DNA from: Bostrychus sinensis
Lineage: Eukaryota > Chordata > Actinopteri > Gobiiformes > Eleotridae
DNA: 64,000 nucleotides
NCBI GenBank assembly: GCA_020698575.1
Contig: CM036256.1
Coordinates: 4,209,408 to 4,273,407, forward strand
Direction of reading: 5' to 3'
Made by a program: the position numbers and the translations under genes. The notes below the pieces were generated by a model. The model searched no databases. It saw only the letters and a list, made by a program, of their open reading frames with translations, and had not been told where the DNA came from. This document shows, one piece after another, positions 12,006 through 23,387 of the stretch (its first letter is position 1; the number at the start of each line of letters is the position of its first letter).

Positions 12006-12708
12006 GATTAAATTACACATACAGTAAACACATTAGAAACATGCTGTGGTCTGTGGTGCATATGTCCATGAACACAGAAATTACACGTAACATCATAACA
12101 TTTCAAAATTCACATTTTTATTAAGAATCCTTCTCATTGAAGCACAATTCATTCTTGAAAGCTGTTTTTGGATGCTGTAGCTCACTCTGTCACTGTTAAA
12201 AGCTGTGTGAACAATACATTTCTTTAAGAATTTACTGATTCTATTCAAACGTGCATTGCTCTTTTTATTCAAACTGAGTAAATATGTTTCTGAGGAAATG
12301 TCGGCGTGTCATTTACTACTCGTACTTGTGCACAGTAGTAAAGGTAAAGTACTTAAATCCAGGTTTTTCAAGTCAAAACAAGCTTCACAGCACAAAAACT
12401 CAGAAGCACCTGTGCGTATCTGCAGCTGGAGGTCTCTGTGTTCACTGTCAATAAAATAATCTGGAACTGAACAGGATTATGTCTGTTTCACATTCAGCCC
12501 AAACATTGGCTCATCATCAGATAAATAAAAACAAGAATAATTTAAATAAAACTGGTATCATTAATTTAGATATAAACTTTTTAAATAGTCACTTAATAAA
12601 ATATACACTTTTTTTGTATAAAATATTTAACTTGATAAAGATTAAGAGTTATCAATCATTCCCAGTTTCTTCTACCAGCCACACACACGTCAGGTTATGT
12701 CTGATGAG

Positions 12709-15700
12709 TTATAATTTGAAGTTGGCGCGGACCTGGCGTCCCTTCAGAGGCTGCGGGGGTCTGCAGTTGTCCACCATGTTACAGGGACTCTCCCCCTCCC
12801 CAGAGAAACACAGGCTGCGGAACATGTCCATCTGAGGGGACACAGAGACAGAGACAGAGGATAAAACACAGGGACATGTCCATCTGAGGGGACACAGAGA
12901 CAGAGACACAGGCTAAAAACACAGGAACATGTCCATCTGAGGGGACACAGAGACAGAGAGAGGATAAAACACAGGAACATGTCCATCTGAGGGGACACAG
13001 AGACAGAGAGAGGATAAAACACAGGGACATGTCCATCTGAGGGGACACAGAGACAGAGACACAGGCTAAAAACACAGGGACATGTCCATCTGAGGGGACA
13101 CAGAGACAGAGAGAGGATAAAACACAGGAACATGTCCATCTGAGGGGACACAGAGACAGAGAGAGGATAAAACACAGGAACATGTCCATCTGAGGGGACA
13201 CAGAGACAGAGACACAGGCTAAAAACACAGGGACATGTCCATCTGAGGGGACACAGAGACAGAGAGAGGATAAAACACAGGAACATGTCCATCTGAGGGG
13301 ACACAGAGACAGAGAGAGGATAAAACACAGGAACATGTCCATCTGAGGGGACACAGAGACAGAGGCTAAAAACACAGGAACATGTCCATCTGAGGGGACA
13401 CAGAGACAGAGACACAGGCTAAAAACACAGGAACATGTCCATCTGAGGGGACACAGAGACAGAGAGAGGATAAAACACAGGGACATGTCCATCTGAGGGG
13501 ACACAGAGACAGAGACAGAGGCTAAAAACACAGGGACATGTCCATCTGAGGGGACACAGAGACAGAGACACAGGCTAAAAACACAGGAACATGTCCATCT
13601 GAGGGGACACAGAGACAGAGAGAGGATAAAACACAGGAACATGTCCATCTGAGGGGACACAGAGACAGAGACAGAGGATAAAACACAGGGACATGTCCAT
13701 CTGAGGGGACACAGAGACAGAGAGAGGATAAAACACAGGGACATGTCCATCTGAGGGGACACAGAGACAGAGAGAGGATAAAACACAGGGACATGTCCAT
13801 CTGAGGGGACACAGAGACAGAGAGAGGATAAAACACAGGGACATGTCCATCTGAGGGGACACAGAGACAGAGAGAGGATAAAACACAGGAACATGTCCAT
13901 CTGAGGGGACACAGAGACAGAGAGAGGATAAAACACAGGGACATGTCCATCTGAGGGGACACAGAGACAGAGAGAGGATAAAACACAGGAACATGTCCAT
14001 CTGAGGGGACACAGAGACAGAGACACAGGCTAAAAACACAGGAACATGTCCATCTGAGGGGACACAGAGACAGAGACACAGGCTAAAAACACAGGAACAT
14101 GTCCATCTGAGGGGACACAGAGACAGAGAGAGGATAAAACACAGGGACATGTCCATCTGAGGGGACACAGAGACAGAGACAGAGGCTAAAAACACAGGAA
14201 CATGTCCATCTGAGGGGACACAGTGTCTTTTAGGAGCTTGACTCTTGTCATTTCACTAAACTGGCTCTCGTTTCAGGCTGCAACAATCAAATTAATCGAT
14301 TTAATGAATGATTGGAATAATCTAGTCCAAAATCTAATTTAGTAATGGATTATTGGGTTTGTGGAGAATATCACAGACTCTGAAACATGCTGTGTGCTGA
14401 GGGAAGAGAACAGCTCCAAACTCACTGAGCCACAGAAGCAGAGTTTTATGAAAAGACATCTGTGTACAGAATATGGTCTTCACAAAAGTGGCAAACTTGT
14501 AGCTTTGTGTGGTTTAGTAAAAATCATGTGATTTTCTGGCATATCACCAATTTTTAATGGTAACTATAACAAACATTCCAAGTTTTTAACCAGTTGATAT
14601 TGTTCCAGACCATCAAACTTTGTGAAACTGAGCTCCACTATCCAATTATTAATCAAAAAATAATCCACAGATTAACTGATTATTAAAATAATTGTTAGTT
14701 GCAGCCCTGTTCTTGTTGATAACCATTTCCCTCGATGGAAGCTGTGTTCAGGGGTTTATTTGTTCCTTCCTCTGGAGATCCAACTTAAACCAACACAGAT
14801 CAGACTTTTCTGTACTGAACTGATAAAAACTAGGATTAGTGTTAATGCAGTTAGCTGTTCTTTCTGCGGTCGACCCTGAAAACGTTCTGCTGCTAGTCTG
14901 CAGTGATTTGAACATTGATTTTTACACTGGACATACTATAGATGATGCAACTGATGCAACTTTCTCCATTTAGCCAGGCTTAGGACTGGCACAAAGAGAC
15001 ACTGGCTTGTACCTGGCTTATTTTCTGGACTATAAGTCACACTTATACTCACACTCCATCGTCTGGCTAGGGGTGTGACGTATACTCAGGTGTGACTTAT
15101 ATATTAAAATATTTCAGGTGTTGGTTAGAGGGCGCTCTAGGCTTGTGTCCCAGCATCTGCTGCACCTGTACCACTGACAATTTAAAATGTAAACATTACC
15201 ACTAACAACTTAGGCTATAAAGACAACTGAGAAAGAGCGGAATAATTGGAAATGGAACTGATGCTGAGTCTGACGACAGCCACGCAGAGGAGGAAGCGGC
15301 GCTTCGTCTACCTCCGGAGTTGGCGGAGTTGTTCAGAAGCGACACCGAGGATGAAGAATTTAAAGGATTTAGTGATTAGGAGTGAGATGGTGAGTTTGGT
15401 GAACTTGTTATATTATGTTCTTTATGCTATAGTTATGTGAATAACTGTTAATATATTACGTTAACATACGAGACACCTAGTTCAGTTCGTTGTTTATGCT
15501 TCATGTAGCTGAATAACCATCAATGTGTTACGTTAGCAAACCACACACCTATTCAGCTGTTGTTCTCTATTCTATTATTACTATAACTTGCCTTTCAACA
15601 TGAAATGTCTGTTCTTGGTGTTGGATTTTGTAAAATAAATTTCCCACAAAAAATGCGACTTATAGTCGAATGCGACTTATATAAGTTTTTTTTCTGCTTC

Positions 15701-16094
15701 ATTATGCATTTTTTGGCTACTGCGACTTATAGTCCAGAAAATACGGTAATCCTCTGTGGTTGGATTTAACCTACAGCTCTTTTTATTCCCAGGCGGTACA
15801 GACTAATGCACTCAGGTCGAGTTTGATGCCTTTATCGTTAGGAATCATGACTGTGACCCACTCTGTGCCTCCCCAAACTGATCTGAAGCCAGCGTTACCT
15901 GAGCAGGGCTGATGGAGATGGGCTGCTTCAGGACGATCCAGATGACGCTCTCCAGCAGAGGGGGCGTGGTCAGGGAGCCCTCGTAGGTCCAGTACTCTAA
16001 TGAACCGGGCAGGAGGGTCCGGGCGTCGAAGTTACTGAAGCTGCCCTGTTTGCCCTGCAGAGGAGGAGTCAGGAGGATATCACTGCAGATTCAC

Positions 16095-16155
<61 letters not shown>

Positions 16156-19100
16156 TGCGTGCGTGTGCGTGTGTGTGGACGTGAGTCTGTGTCCTAGTCC
16201 TACCTTGGTCTTGATGGACTCAAAGGCGTCCAGGACTTTCTGCAGCCTGGGGTGGGCAGCACCGATCTGTCACAAAAACAGATTTTATTTAGACAGTTTT
16301 TGGACTTTTTTTTTGGCAATTATTTTAGGTATTTCATGTCAAATGTCTGTGAAGGTGAAAGAGTGTCAGTGGCTGAAGTGATGCTGTACTAGAGGTCGAC
16401 CGATACAGCAGGCCGATATTTGCCTTTTTTAGTCAATCGGCAATCGAATAATTTTTGCACTTAAATGCTGATTTTTGGCACATGACCCCAGCTTCTTCAA
16501 CCAACTTGTAGCAGTTTGGGCTCACACTTTGCAGTTCATAGGAAACATGCAAAATCTCTTTATCTCAGCCTGAAAAGCTCAAAATGGTAATAAAAAGATT
16601 TAGCTCGTTTCTCTGGAACAGAACCTCGTAGAACAAAAAACAAACAAATGCATTTTGTAGCTCTCCCCAAGTTCTACCTGCACAGAGTCTGACTGAGATT
16701 GCCTCATTGGTTTTCTCAAAAAACTCATCTTTAACTGTTCACACTGTCACATTCTAACACATTTGTTTCTGCTTTAATAAGCATTACTAAATCAAATGGA
16801 TATATTATATTAATATCATCCATAAAATTAAGAAAATCGGTCCCACATAACAAATGAAGCGTACAGTGCTCTGAGAGATGCTCCAAGAAGAGCTCACCAA
16901 AGATACCGTAGTTTCTAAAAGTATTACGATTACCCTACCGTGACATTTATCATTGTGAATAATCGTACTCGTACTGTTGATTAATCCTGACATCCCTACT
17001 GTCGAAATATCTGTAGTTAATCTGTGTTGTAGTTATGTTGTGTTTGTAGTTGTGTGCACTCACCTTGAGGAAGACCCCCACCACTGCCAGGCCGTCAGGC
17101 TCGTTAGCTGCCTCAGCAAAACTCTCGTACTTGGTGTTCCAGTGCACCAGGTGGAGCTGCAGAGGGCACAGGGTGAATGAATGAATGAATGAATGTAACT
17201 CTGACAGCTGATTGGTGGAAGCCCGTACCTCGCAGGGGAAGCTGACTCCGTTGATGGTGTGCTCTGAGCCACGCTCGTTGCTGCTGCCCCAGTGGCAGTG
17301 GAACTGCTTCAGGCGGTACTTTCCAGAGACGGGACCTCCAGTCAGGACTGAGGAGAGGTGTACAGAGTTATTCTGCTCCCTGGAGATGTTCTCTCTTTTT
17401 ATTAAACTATTTTTGGCCATTTTTAGGCTTTATTGAAAGGACAGAGTATGGTAGGATATCAGGGAGAGAGCAGGGAGACACATTCGCCTGGACTCAAACC
17501 CACGACGCCAAGGCAGGCTGCAGTTGCCCTGTATGCACCGCAGCTCTACCACTGAGCCATACGGCAGCGTGCCGCTGTAGATCTGAGTTAGATTTCCAGG
17601 GCGTACATTAATGGACACAGATTAAACTACCTCTGAATGTAAGTGGATAAGGCAGGGTTCCTGCAGGTATCAGCAAGTCTAATTTAATGTTTTTTAATGT
17701 CATTTTAATGCCACAAACATACAATCTCAGCAACTTAAATTGTCAATTGTCACCAATAATGTTAAAAGTCAAATATCCAATGTTTGGGTAATTTGGTCTC
17801 ACTGGAAACAAACTTGTTCCGCTGTCCATCACACTCCTGTAGAGTATGAAAATGGTCAATTATTATTTAGCGTTTCCCAATAATTGAGAAGACTATGTAT
17901 ATATTATATATGTATATATATGTATATATATACATATATATGTATATATGTATATATATATTCTAATTTTCTCTTTCATAGTCTGTAAACAAGATGGACA
18001 ATAAAGTGTGATATTTTATCAGGTGATATTTTTTGCTTCTTATATTGTCATAAAAATAACTATACTGTACTAAAAAAACTGCTTGAAGACATTAACTGAC
18101 ATTTTTATTCCCAAAAATGTTTTAATAAAATGATTATTTATTATTATTTATAGGATCACCAGTGCCACAATTGTCTCAATAGAAATCTGTGGGAAATTAT
18201 GCTATTTTTTATTTATGTTCATTAGTGAAACTAATGACGACAGCAACTTTACTTCAAAACTATTTAAATTTTTTAATGACTGTTGGCCTTAATTTTGCAA
18301 ATTAAGTTTAATTACTTTTAATTCTTTTCAATGCCCTGTAGGAACTCTGAAACAAACGACCAATCAGACCAAACACAGGACTGCACCCACTTTTGGAAAA
18401 CATACAACCAATCAGAGAAATAAAGCACTGTGTGAAATTTAACAATCAGTCAGTGGGATTCATTTAGGGGGGAACAGGTTTAAGTGGGAGAGATTCCAGA
18501 CCCACTTCACTTCGCTAAGGAAGTGAATTCAGTTCCACCCCGAGTGTAACTCCTCTCTTGTCCCGTGGATTACTGAGGCGCGTTAATGAAACGGCAGCGG
18601 CCCAAAGTCATGTCCCGCTGACCTTGAGATAAAGCGGCGCAGACCTGGGGCGGCTGATTGGAGTAAACAGCGTCTTATCTGCGGCAGCACGAGCGGGGCG
18701 TGACCAGGAGCAGCAGATAACAGCCGCTCTGATGCCAGGACCAAAAACTAATGACTCATACTGACAGGACTACATTTACTGATTTTATACATTTGTGGTG
18801 ATGAATAATGCCAAGAAGCTTAAGCCTCAACAACTCCAGTTTTAATTCAGGGTTCCTGCAGGTATCAACATGTCCTAATGCCATTTTAACATTTCTAATG
18901 CCACAAACACACATCACGGCAGCATAAATTGTCAAAATGTATTTGTAATTATTGTAAAATATAGTTCATAAAGCAGCGATAATGTTGAAAGTGAAACGCC
19001 TGGTGTTTGGGTAATTCTCGCTGGAACCAAACCCCTTCCGCCGTCTTTCACACTACTGTAGGCTACAAAAATGGTACATTTTAAATTATAAATACGTATT

Positions 19101-22100
19101 TATATTTATGATTAAAACTAACAATGTCAGTGATTTTAGTTCAAAACTATTTCAACTTTTTAATACCTGTTGGAATCAAATTTAATTCAATTTTTAATGC
19201 CATTTAAGGCCTTTATTTTTACAAAATCAGTTGAATGACTTTTAATGCTCCGCAGTAATCCTGTCATTTACATGGCTCAGACTCAGACCTGACTTCCATT
19301 ACTTCGCGGTTGGTCCTGAACTGATCTGGAGCTGGACTTGGCTTGCGTCTCTTCTCATGGAGACTCGATTTGGACTCGGACTCCCACTTCACAACTCGAC
19401 CTTGACTTGGACCAGTCTTAAGTGATATTGAATACGAATATTGCGATATTTTGATCAACCCTTCTGACATTCATTCATTCATTCATTCATTCATTCATCT
19501 TCTTCTGCTTATTCCTGTTAGGGGTCGCGGGTGACCTGAGCCTATCCCAGTACCTTTGGCTGTAGGTGGGGTACATCCTGGACAGGGGCCCGCTTGTCGC
19601 AGGGCCTCTTCTGACATAGTTCAATTAAACAAAATGAGGATTTTAAATCATTGTATTTATGTCAAAACAGGACTAAACCCTCAGGGACTCTTCTAATATT
19701 TATAAAAATATTATAAATTATCATTATGTTCTACTTTCATTGAGCTATTTTTTGTCACCTATATCTGCCCAAATTATTGATTCATTAATTTTGTATGATT
19801 TTAACTTTTTAAATGCCAGATTTCTGTGATAATGCCAAAGTTATTTTCTAAATAATAAATGTAGAGTAGATTTTTTTGTGATGAATTATTAGAGCCTGGG
19901 ATGAGTCAACAATTGGCAGCATCATTGATTTTTATGTTTTATTAGATTTCATTTTATTGTTATAAAAACATTATAAATTTATATTATATTCTACTTTAAT
20001 TGAGCTCAGTAGAATGAACTACATCTGTGATAATTACTGATACCAAATATTGAATCCCTGTTTTTTCTGAGGATACCACCACAGCTTCAGATGACAGAAA
20101 CATAATAAAATAGATAATATTTCTTGTTTATATCATCTGAAGACGTCATTTTAAAGGATAAAATCTTTACAAATAAACCAATAGAGGGATAAGTAAATCA
20201 CAACTAAATCTGGACTTATATTTTTTCATTTAAGGCTCTGATAGAAACATGAATCTTCAGACGGAGGACCATAACAGGTGTGTGATTCATTTACACTCCT
20301 GCTTTGTGAATACAGGTTTTCTGCAGGCTTCAATAAGTTTAATTTAAGACTTTTTTAGACTTTTGTAAGACTATTGACCTGTATCATAAGCAGGCAGTGT
20401 ACAAAAAGCTGAGACCATTTGTGACAGCGAGCGCCGCAAAGAAAAGGTCTAAGGTCTGGCGTTGGTAAAATGCCTTTGAGCATTTAAGCAGACATTTTAG
20501 GTTGCATTTAATGTATGTGACATATTTAAATATATTTAACCTTTTCATTCATTCATTTTCTACCACTTATTCCCGTTAGGGGTCGCGGGTGAGTGGAGCC
20601 TATCCCAGTAACTTTGGGCCGTAGGCGGGGTACAGCCTGGACAGGGGCCAGTTGGTCGCAGGGCTGACACAGAGACAAACAGACAACCATTCACCCTCTA
20701 GGGTCAATTTAGAGTCACCAATTCATCTAACACATGCATGTCTTTGGACGGTGGGAGGAAGCTGGAGAACCCGGAGAGAACCCACGGTAACACGGGGAGG
20801 ACATGCAGACTCCACCCAGAGAGTTCGTGTGATGGTGTGTATTGGTCGGCATTGGGGCTCGAACCCACGACCTCTTTGCTGGGAGGCGAGAACGCTAACC
20901 ACTCTGCCACCGTGCACCGCTCTGTCACCTATTTAACCTCTTAAACCCGAATAGAGCCCGACTGTTGGGACCATAGCGGGGAGATACAAGCGGCTGACAC
21001 ACACATGTTTGACATCCTCGTGTTCAGGACAATTCATGGCAACAAAACTATCTACTTCAATTTCTATTCAACAGTTGGATTCTGCCTGGATTTTTTAAAA
21101 ATAAAACATGTATATCTTTCCATTACTTTGTTTATTTGGCACAAATTTTGCTGCAGTAGACCAAGATATGTGAAATTTTCAATTTATGTTGTTATTTGCT
21201 TCACTACAGGAAGGAAAAAGACTTTTTTGGAGGCAAATATGTTTTTTTCAGGCAGAAATTAGAATAATCCATTTCAACCTCAATTTATGGTCAAACAATA
21301 TCATTTATTATTATTATTTCTCTTCCACAGTAATCCCCAAAGTCCACCAATTAATTTGCTACCAAGGTTAGCTATGTACACCTAGGAAATGCTAAGTAAA
21401 ACCTTAATAAATGTAGATATAGAATTTTTGGGAAAAAGGCCTCAGAGCTTAACAGGTTAAGACCTAATAGTCCACATCTTGGCAAATTTAAGATGTTTTT
21501 TAGACTTTACAATTTGAGACTTTTTTAGATTTTTTAAAACTCTGCAGAAACCCTAGAATAATGTGTTTGGTAATATCAGAAAAACGTACATTTTGGAGAT
21601 ATTGTACAGCCCTATTTTCCAGGATGCATCAAAACCAGAGCTTGTGTTTGTATTTATGACTGTAGTGTTCTGTAATAACTGTGTAAGTGCGCAGGTCTCT
21701 CACTGGAAGAGTCGGTGTCGTCCACGAAGTCCACCTGGAAGGAGTGGCCGTTGTTGAGGATGCCGTTGGCGTCCTGGGCGTTGTACCTCAGCTTCAGACG
21801 CTTCAGGTCGGGGTCGTACGCGGCCTCCTTCGGGACGATGTTGATGGGAGACTGTCTGGGTCCGTTGGCCACAGGAAAATTCTCCGCCCAAGTGTCTGGA
21901 CCTGCAGCGCACCATAAATATGCACAGAGAACAGAAACATTATGATCCTGTCGTCTGAGCCGTTATGCAGCCTACGGTTTATCTGAAGGTGGGAGAAGAA
22001 CTTAAAATAATATACAAAATAATATTCCAGGGTTCCTGCTTGTATCAGCAAATACTAATAGTCTAATTTAATGCTTTTTAATGCCATTTTAAACATTTTT

Positions 22101-23171
22101 ATTGCCACAAACATACAATCGCGGCACCTCAAACTGTCAAAATTATTTGCAAGCAAACTCGTTATATCACAGTAGTTTAGGCTACGAAAATGGTAAATTA
22201 ATATTTATATATACACTGTAAAAAAAATCTGTAAATTTTACGGTAAAAAATTGGCAGCTGTGGTTGCCAGAATTCTACCGTAAAAATTACAAGAGGCCTG
22301 TATTTAATTTTACAGTATAATATCACAAATGTTGTTTTTACAGTTTTTGACTTGAGTTTTTATTATTATTTACTGTAAATTTTAAACTTATCTTTCAAAA
22401 AAATAGATTAATGTATATTTTAGTTTGTGACTTAAATTTTAATCAACATTTACTGTAAAATTTAAAGTTATTATCTTTTAAAAAGCTGTTAAACTGTAAT
22501 AAACACGACTTAATTTTTTTAACAGTGCTATACTGTATACGTTGCAAAAAATAAAACTAAAAAAATACAATTTTGCCTTATTTTTAATATTACAGTTAAT
22601 TACCGTAACCAAAACAGTATTTTACCGATATATCAACTACGGTCTTTTACTGTTGAGATTTTACAGATTTTTACCATGAAATCTACAGATATTTTTTTAC
22701 AGTGTACATATTTATATTCACAAATAAAAATAATGTCAGCGATTTTTCAAAATTTTTCAAAATCATTAAAAAGAATTATTGCTTATTAGAATAAAATTTT
22801 ATTATAATTTTATCATTTTTAATGCTATTTAAGGCCTTAATTTTCACAAAATCAATTTAATGCTTTTTAATGCCCCACGGAAACCCTGATATTCAACTAA
22901 GTCTAATTCTACTGGAGTATTGACTACTACTACTACTACTACTACTACTACAACTACTTCGCAGCAATTACAGCTACTAGTACTACTGCTAATAATACTA
23001 CCACTATAATATTACAGATTAGTACCACTGATGTAAAAAAATGCCTATATTATACTAAAATTACAAAAGTACTACTACGTAAAGTGACATTTAGCCCTAA
23101 AAACATTAAAAAGCATGTCCTGAGTAACAGAGCGTACCGTCATCGGGTCCGTATCCCCATCCGTGAGACAT
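12709..23171 (-). CDS. cahz: alpha carbonic anhydrase, fish CA2-like (cahz type), seven exons
   Basis: Exons (minus strand): 23138-23171, 21704-21901, 17229-17347, 17064-17156, 16204-16266, 15899-16054, 12709-12831. They sum to 786 bases (261 aa plus stop), the usual cytosolic length, with all GT-AG junctions and phases consistent. The protein starts MSHGWGYGPDD, has ANGPRQSPINI, the proton-shuttle His in NNGHSFQV, the first two zinc ligands in FHCHWG, the third in LHLVHW, the Thr gate in SLTTPPLLES, and ends RPPQPLKGRQVRANFKL. It catalyses reversible CO2 hydration in the cytosol, in fish chiefly red cells, gill and kidney. It resembles zebrafish cahz most closely by memory; fish databases also label such genes ca2 or ca1. 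Odd points: FHCHWG replaces the usual FHFHWG, and the last intron ends in a minisatellite of copied acceptor sites. An acceptor-like TTTTTCAG just before the ATG implies an upstream noncoding exon. Confidence 0.93.
12831..14225 (-). repeat. minisatellite made of duplicated intron 6 / exon 7 splice acceptors
   Basis: About 28 tandem units of 50, 52 or 53 bp. Read on the gene strand, each unit carries a pyrimidine tract, CTGTGTCCCCTCAG and then ATGGACATG, the exact 3' splice site and first exon bases of carbonic anhydrase exon 7. The unit nearest the gene end runs into the real exon (ATGGACATGTTCCGC). Longer units contain TTTTTAGCCTGTG; shorter ones TTTTATCCTCTC. Long open frames on the minus strand here (up to 415 codons of a cycling CPLRWTC / PSDGHV / SPQMDM pattern) come only from repeat composition. 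Confidence 0.95.
14274..14709. mobile_element. hAT-like MITE, CAGGGCTGCAAC type
   Basis: The left end CAGGCTGCAACAAT and right end ATTGTTAGTTGCAGCCCTG form an imperfect inverted pair, with ATTAATCGATTTAAT-like sequence inside. A related copy is at 45688-46036. It lies in intron 6 of the carbonic anhydrase gene. Confidence 0.6.
15018..15748. mobile_element. MITE with GTATTTTCTGGACTATAAG-type ends
   Basis: The left side reads TTATTTTCTGGACTATAAGT and the right end CTTATAGTCCAGAAAATACG then GTA, an inverted pair beside a TA dinucleotide. GCGACTTATA motifs recur inside. The short open frame at 15246-15440 in its middle has no recognisable domain. It lies in intron 6 of the carbonic anhydrase gene. 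Confidence 0.65.
16097..16185. repeat. GT / GCGT microsatellite
   Basis: A perfect GT run grading into GCGT and back to GT, in intron 5 of the carbonic anhydrase gene, about 40 bases from the exon 6 acceptor. The open frame through it is low complexity. Confidence 0.95.
16391..16870 (+). mobile_element. TIR element family B (AGAGGTCGACCGAT end), right end lost
   Basis: Begins AGAGGTCGACCGATACAGCA, followed by GGCCGATATTTGCC and further blocks (TTCATAGGAAACATGCAAAA, CTCTGGAACAGAACCTCGTA, CACAGAGTCTGACTGAGAT) also found at 37621-38850 and 59496-61043. Here it has no inserted element, so it is the reference for those two. It lies in intron 4 of the carbonic anhydrase gene. Confidence 0.65.
17421..17566 (-). 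mobile_element. tRNA-derived SINE
   Basis: On the minus strand the head has an A box (GGCTCAGTGGTAGAGC) and a B box (GGGTTTGAGTCC) spaced as in a tRNA promoter, then a body ending TTTCAATAAAGCC. It is not a functional tRNA because the acceptor arms do not pair. It lies in intron 2 of the carbonic anhydrase gene. Confidence 0.75.
17653..18355 (+). mobile_element. element family F (CAGGGTTCCTGCAGG end), copy 1
   Basis: Starts CAGGGTTCCTGCAGGTATCA and ends TTCAATGCCCTGTAGGAACT, an inverted pair. Tandem TA/TATATG repeats occur at 17892-17960. Shared blocks are TGCCACAAACATACAATC and ATGGTCAATTATTA. Related copies lie at 18847-19260 and 22028-22888. Confidence 0.6.
18847..19260 (+). mobile_element. 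element family F, copy 2
   Basis: Begins CAGGGTTCCTGCAGGTATCA and ends near TTTTAATGCTCCGCAGTAAT. It has the same interior blocks as copies 1 and 3 but is shorter. It lies in intron 2 of the carbonic anhydrase gene. Confidence 0.55.
19464..19617 (-). mobile_element. SINE tail fragment after an ATTC microsatellite
   Basis: A TTCA/ATTC run at about 19470-19497 precedes TTCCTGTTAGGGGTCGCGGG and GTGGGGTACATCCTGGACAG, the tail of the longer SINE at 20554-20925. The tRNA-like head is missing, as expected for 5'-truncated retroposed copies. Confidence 0.6.
19618..20553. other. intron 2 DNA, no gene
   Basis: AT-rich sequence with no recognisable exon or clear inverted-repeat ends. Confidence 0.4.
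20554..20925 (-). mobile_element. tRNA-derived SINE with L2-type tail
   Basis: The minus strand begins with a tRNA-like head (A box GGCAGAGTGGTTAGCG, B box GGGTTCGAGCCCC), then a conserved body (GTGTTACCGTGGGTTCTCTC, ATGCATGTGTTAGATGAATT) and a tail (CTGTACCCCGCCTACGGCCC, AATAAGTGGTAGAAAATG). It matches the widespread fish SINEs that share 3' ends with L2-like LINEs. Four overlapping open frames here are shadows. Confidence 0.8.
20926..21700. other. intron 2 DNA, no gene
   Basis: AT-rich; the open frames at 21005-21371 are unsupported. The region directly precedes, on the plus strand, the donor end of carbonic anhydrase exon 2. Confidence 0.4.
22028..22888 (+). mobile_element. element family F, copy 3, interrupted by another MITE
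   Basis: Starts CAGGGTTCCTGC and ends CCCCACGGAAACCCTG. A shared ATATTC lies directly outside each end (22022-22027 and 22889-22894), consistent with a target duplication. The interior is split by the 22214-22705 element. It lies in intron 1 of the carbonic anhydrase gene. Confidence 0.65.
22214..22705. mobile_element. TA-flanked MITE with CACTGTAAAAAAA ends
   Basis: The left end CACTGTAAAAAAAATCTG and right end TTTTTTTACAGTG form an inverted pair with TA directly outside each end, as for Tc1/mariner-type insertions. The interior is rich in ACGGTAAAA and TTTTACAG. It is nested in the family F copy at 22028-22888. Confidence 0.75.
22889..23137. other. intron 1 DNA with TAC microsatellite
   Basis: A short TAC run (about 22925-22951) and AT-rich sequence lead to the donor of carbonic anhydrase exon 1. 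Confidence 0.5.
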
Positions 23172-23239
23172 GGCTGCTTCTGTTTCTCTGAAAAATCACA
23201 AGAAAATACAATCACTGAGTTGTCCTGGGCTTTATACCT

Positions 23240-23357
23240 GCTGGTCCTGGGGGTGGGTCTGGTCCTGGGGGTGGGTCTGGTCCTGGGGGTGGGTCTGGTC
23301 CTGGGGGTGGGTCTGGTCCTGGGGGTGGGTCTGGTCCTGGGGGTGGGTCTGGTCTTG
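23240..23357 (+). repeat. 18-bp G-rich minisatellite GGTCTGGTCCTGGGGGTG
   Basis: About six to seven tandem copies of an 18-bp unit just upstream of the carbonic anhydrase start codon. Each unit boundary gives GGGGGTGGG on the plus strand, so adjacent units supply several closely spaced G runs (possible quadruplex). All open frames through it are repeat-derived. Confidence 0.9.
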
Positions 23358-23387
23358 GAGATGAGCCTGGTCTGGGTCCTGGAGGAG

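Noticed and set aside
10910..12124. AT-rich small frames between the bucky ball and carbonic anhydrase genes
   Set aside because: Composition, microsatellite content and a LINE tail explain them; no splice or family evidence.
12744..14195. Overlapping long open frames of up to 415 codons on the minus strand
   Set aside because: They consist only of the 50-53 bp repeat translated in cycling frames; the real coding exon occupies only 12709-12831.
17421..17566. Possible tRNA gene on the minus strand
   Set aside because: The A and B boxes are present but the cloverleaf is broken and a SINE body follows, so it is a tRNA-derived SINE. The same applies to 20554-20925 and 46625-46870.
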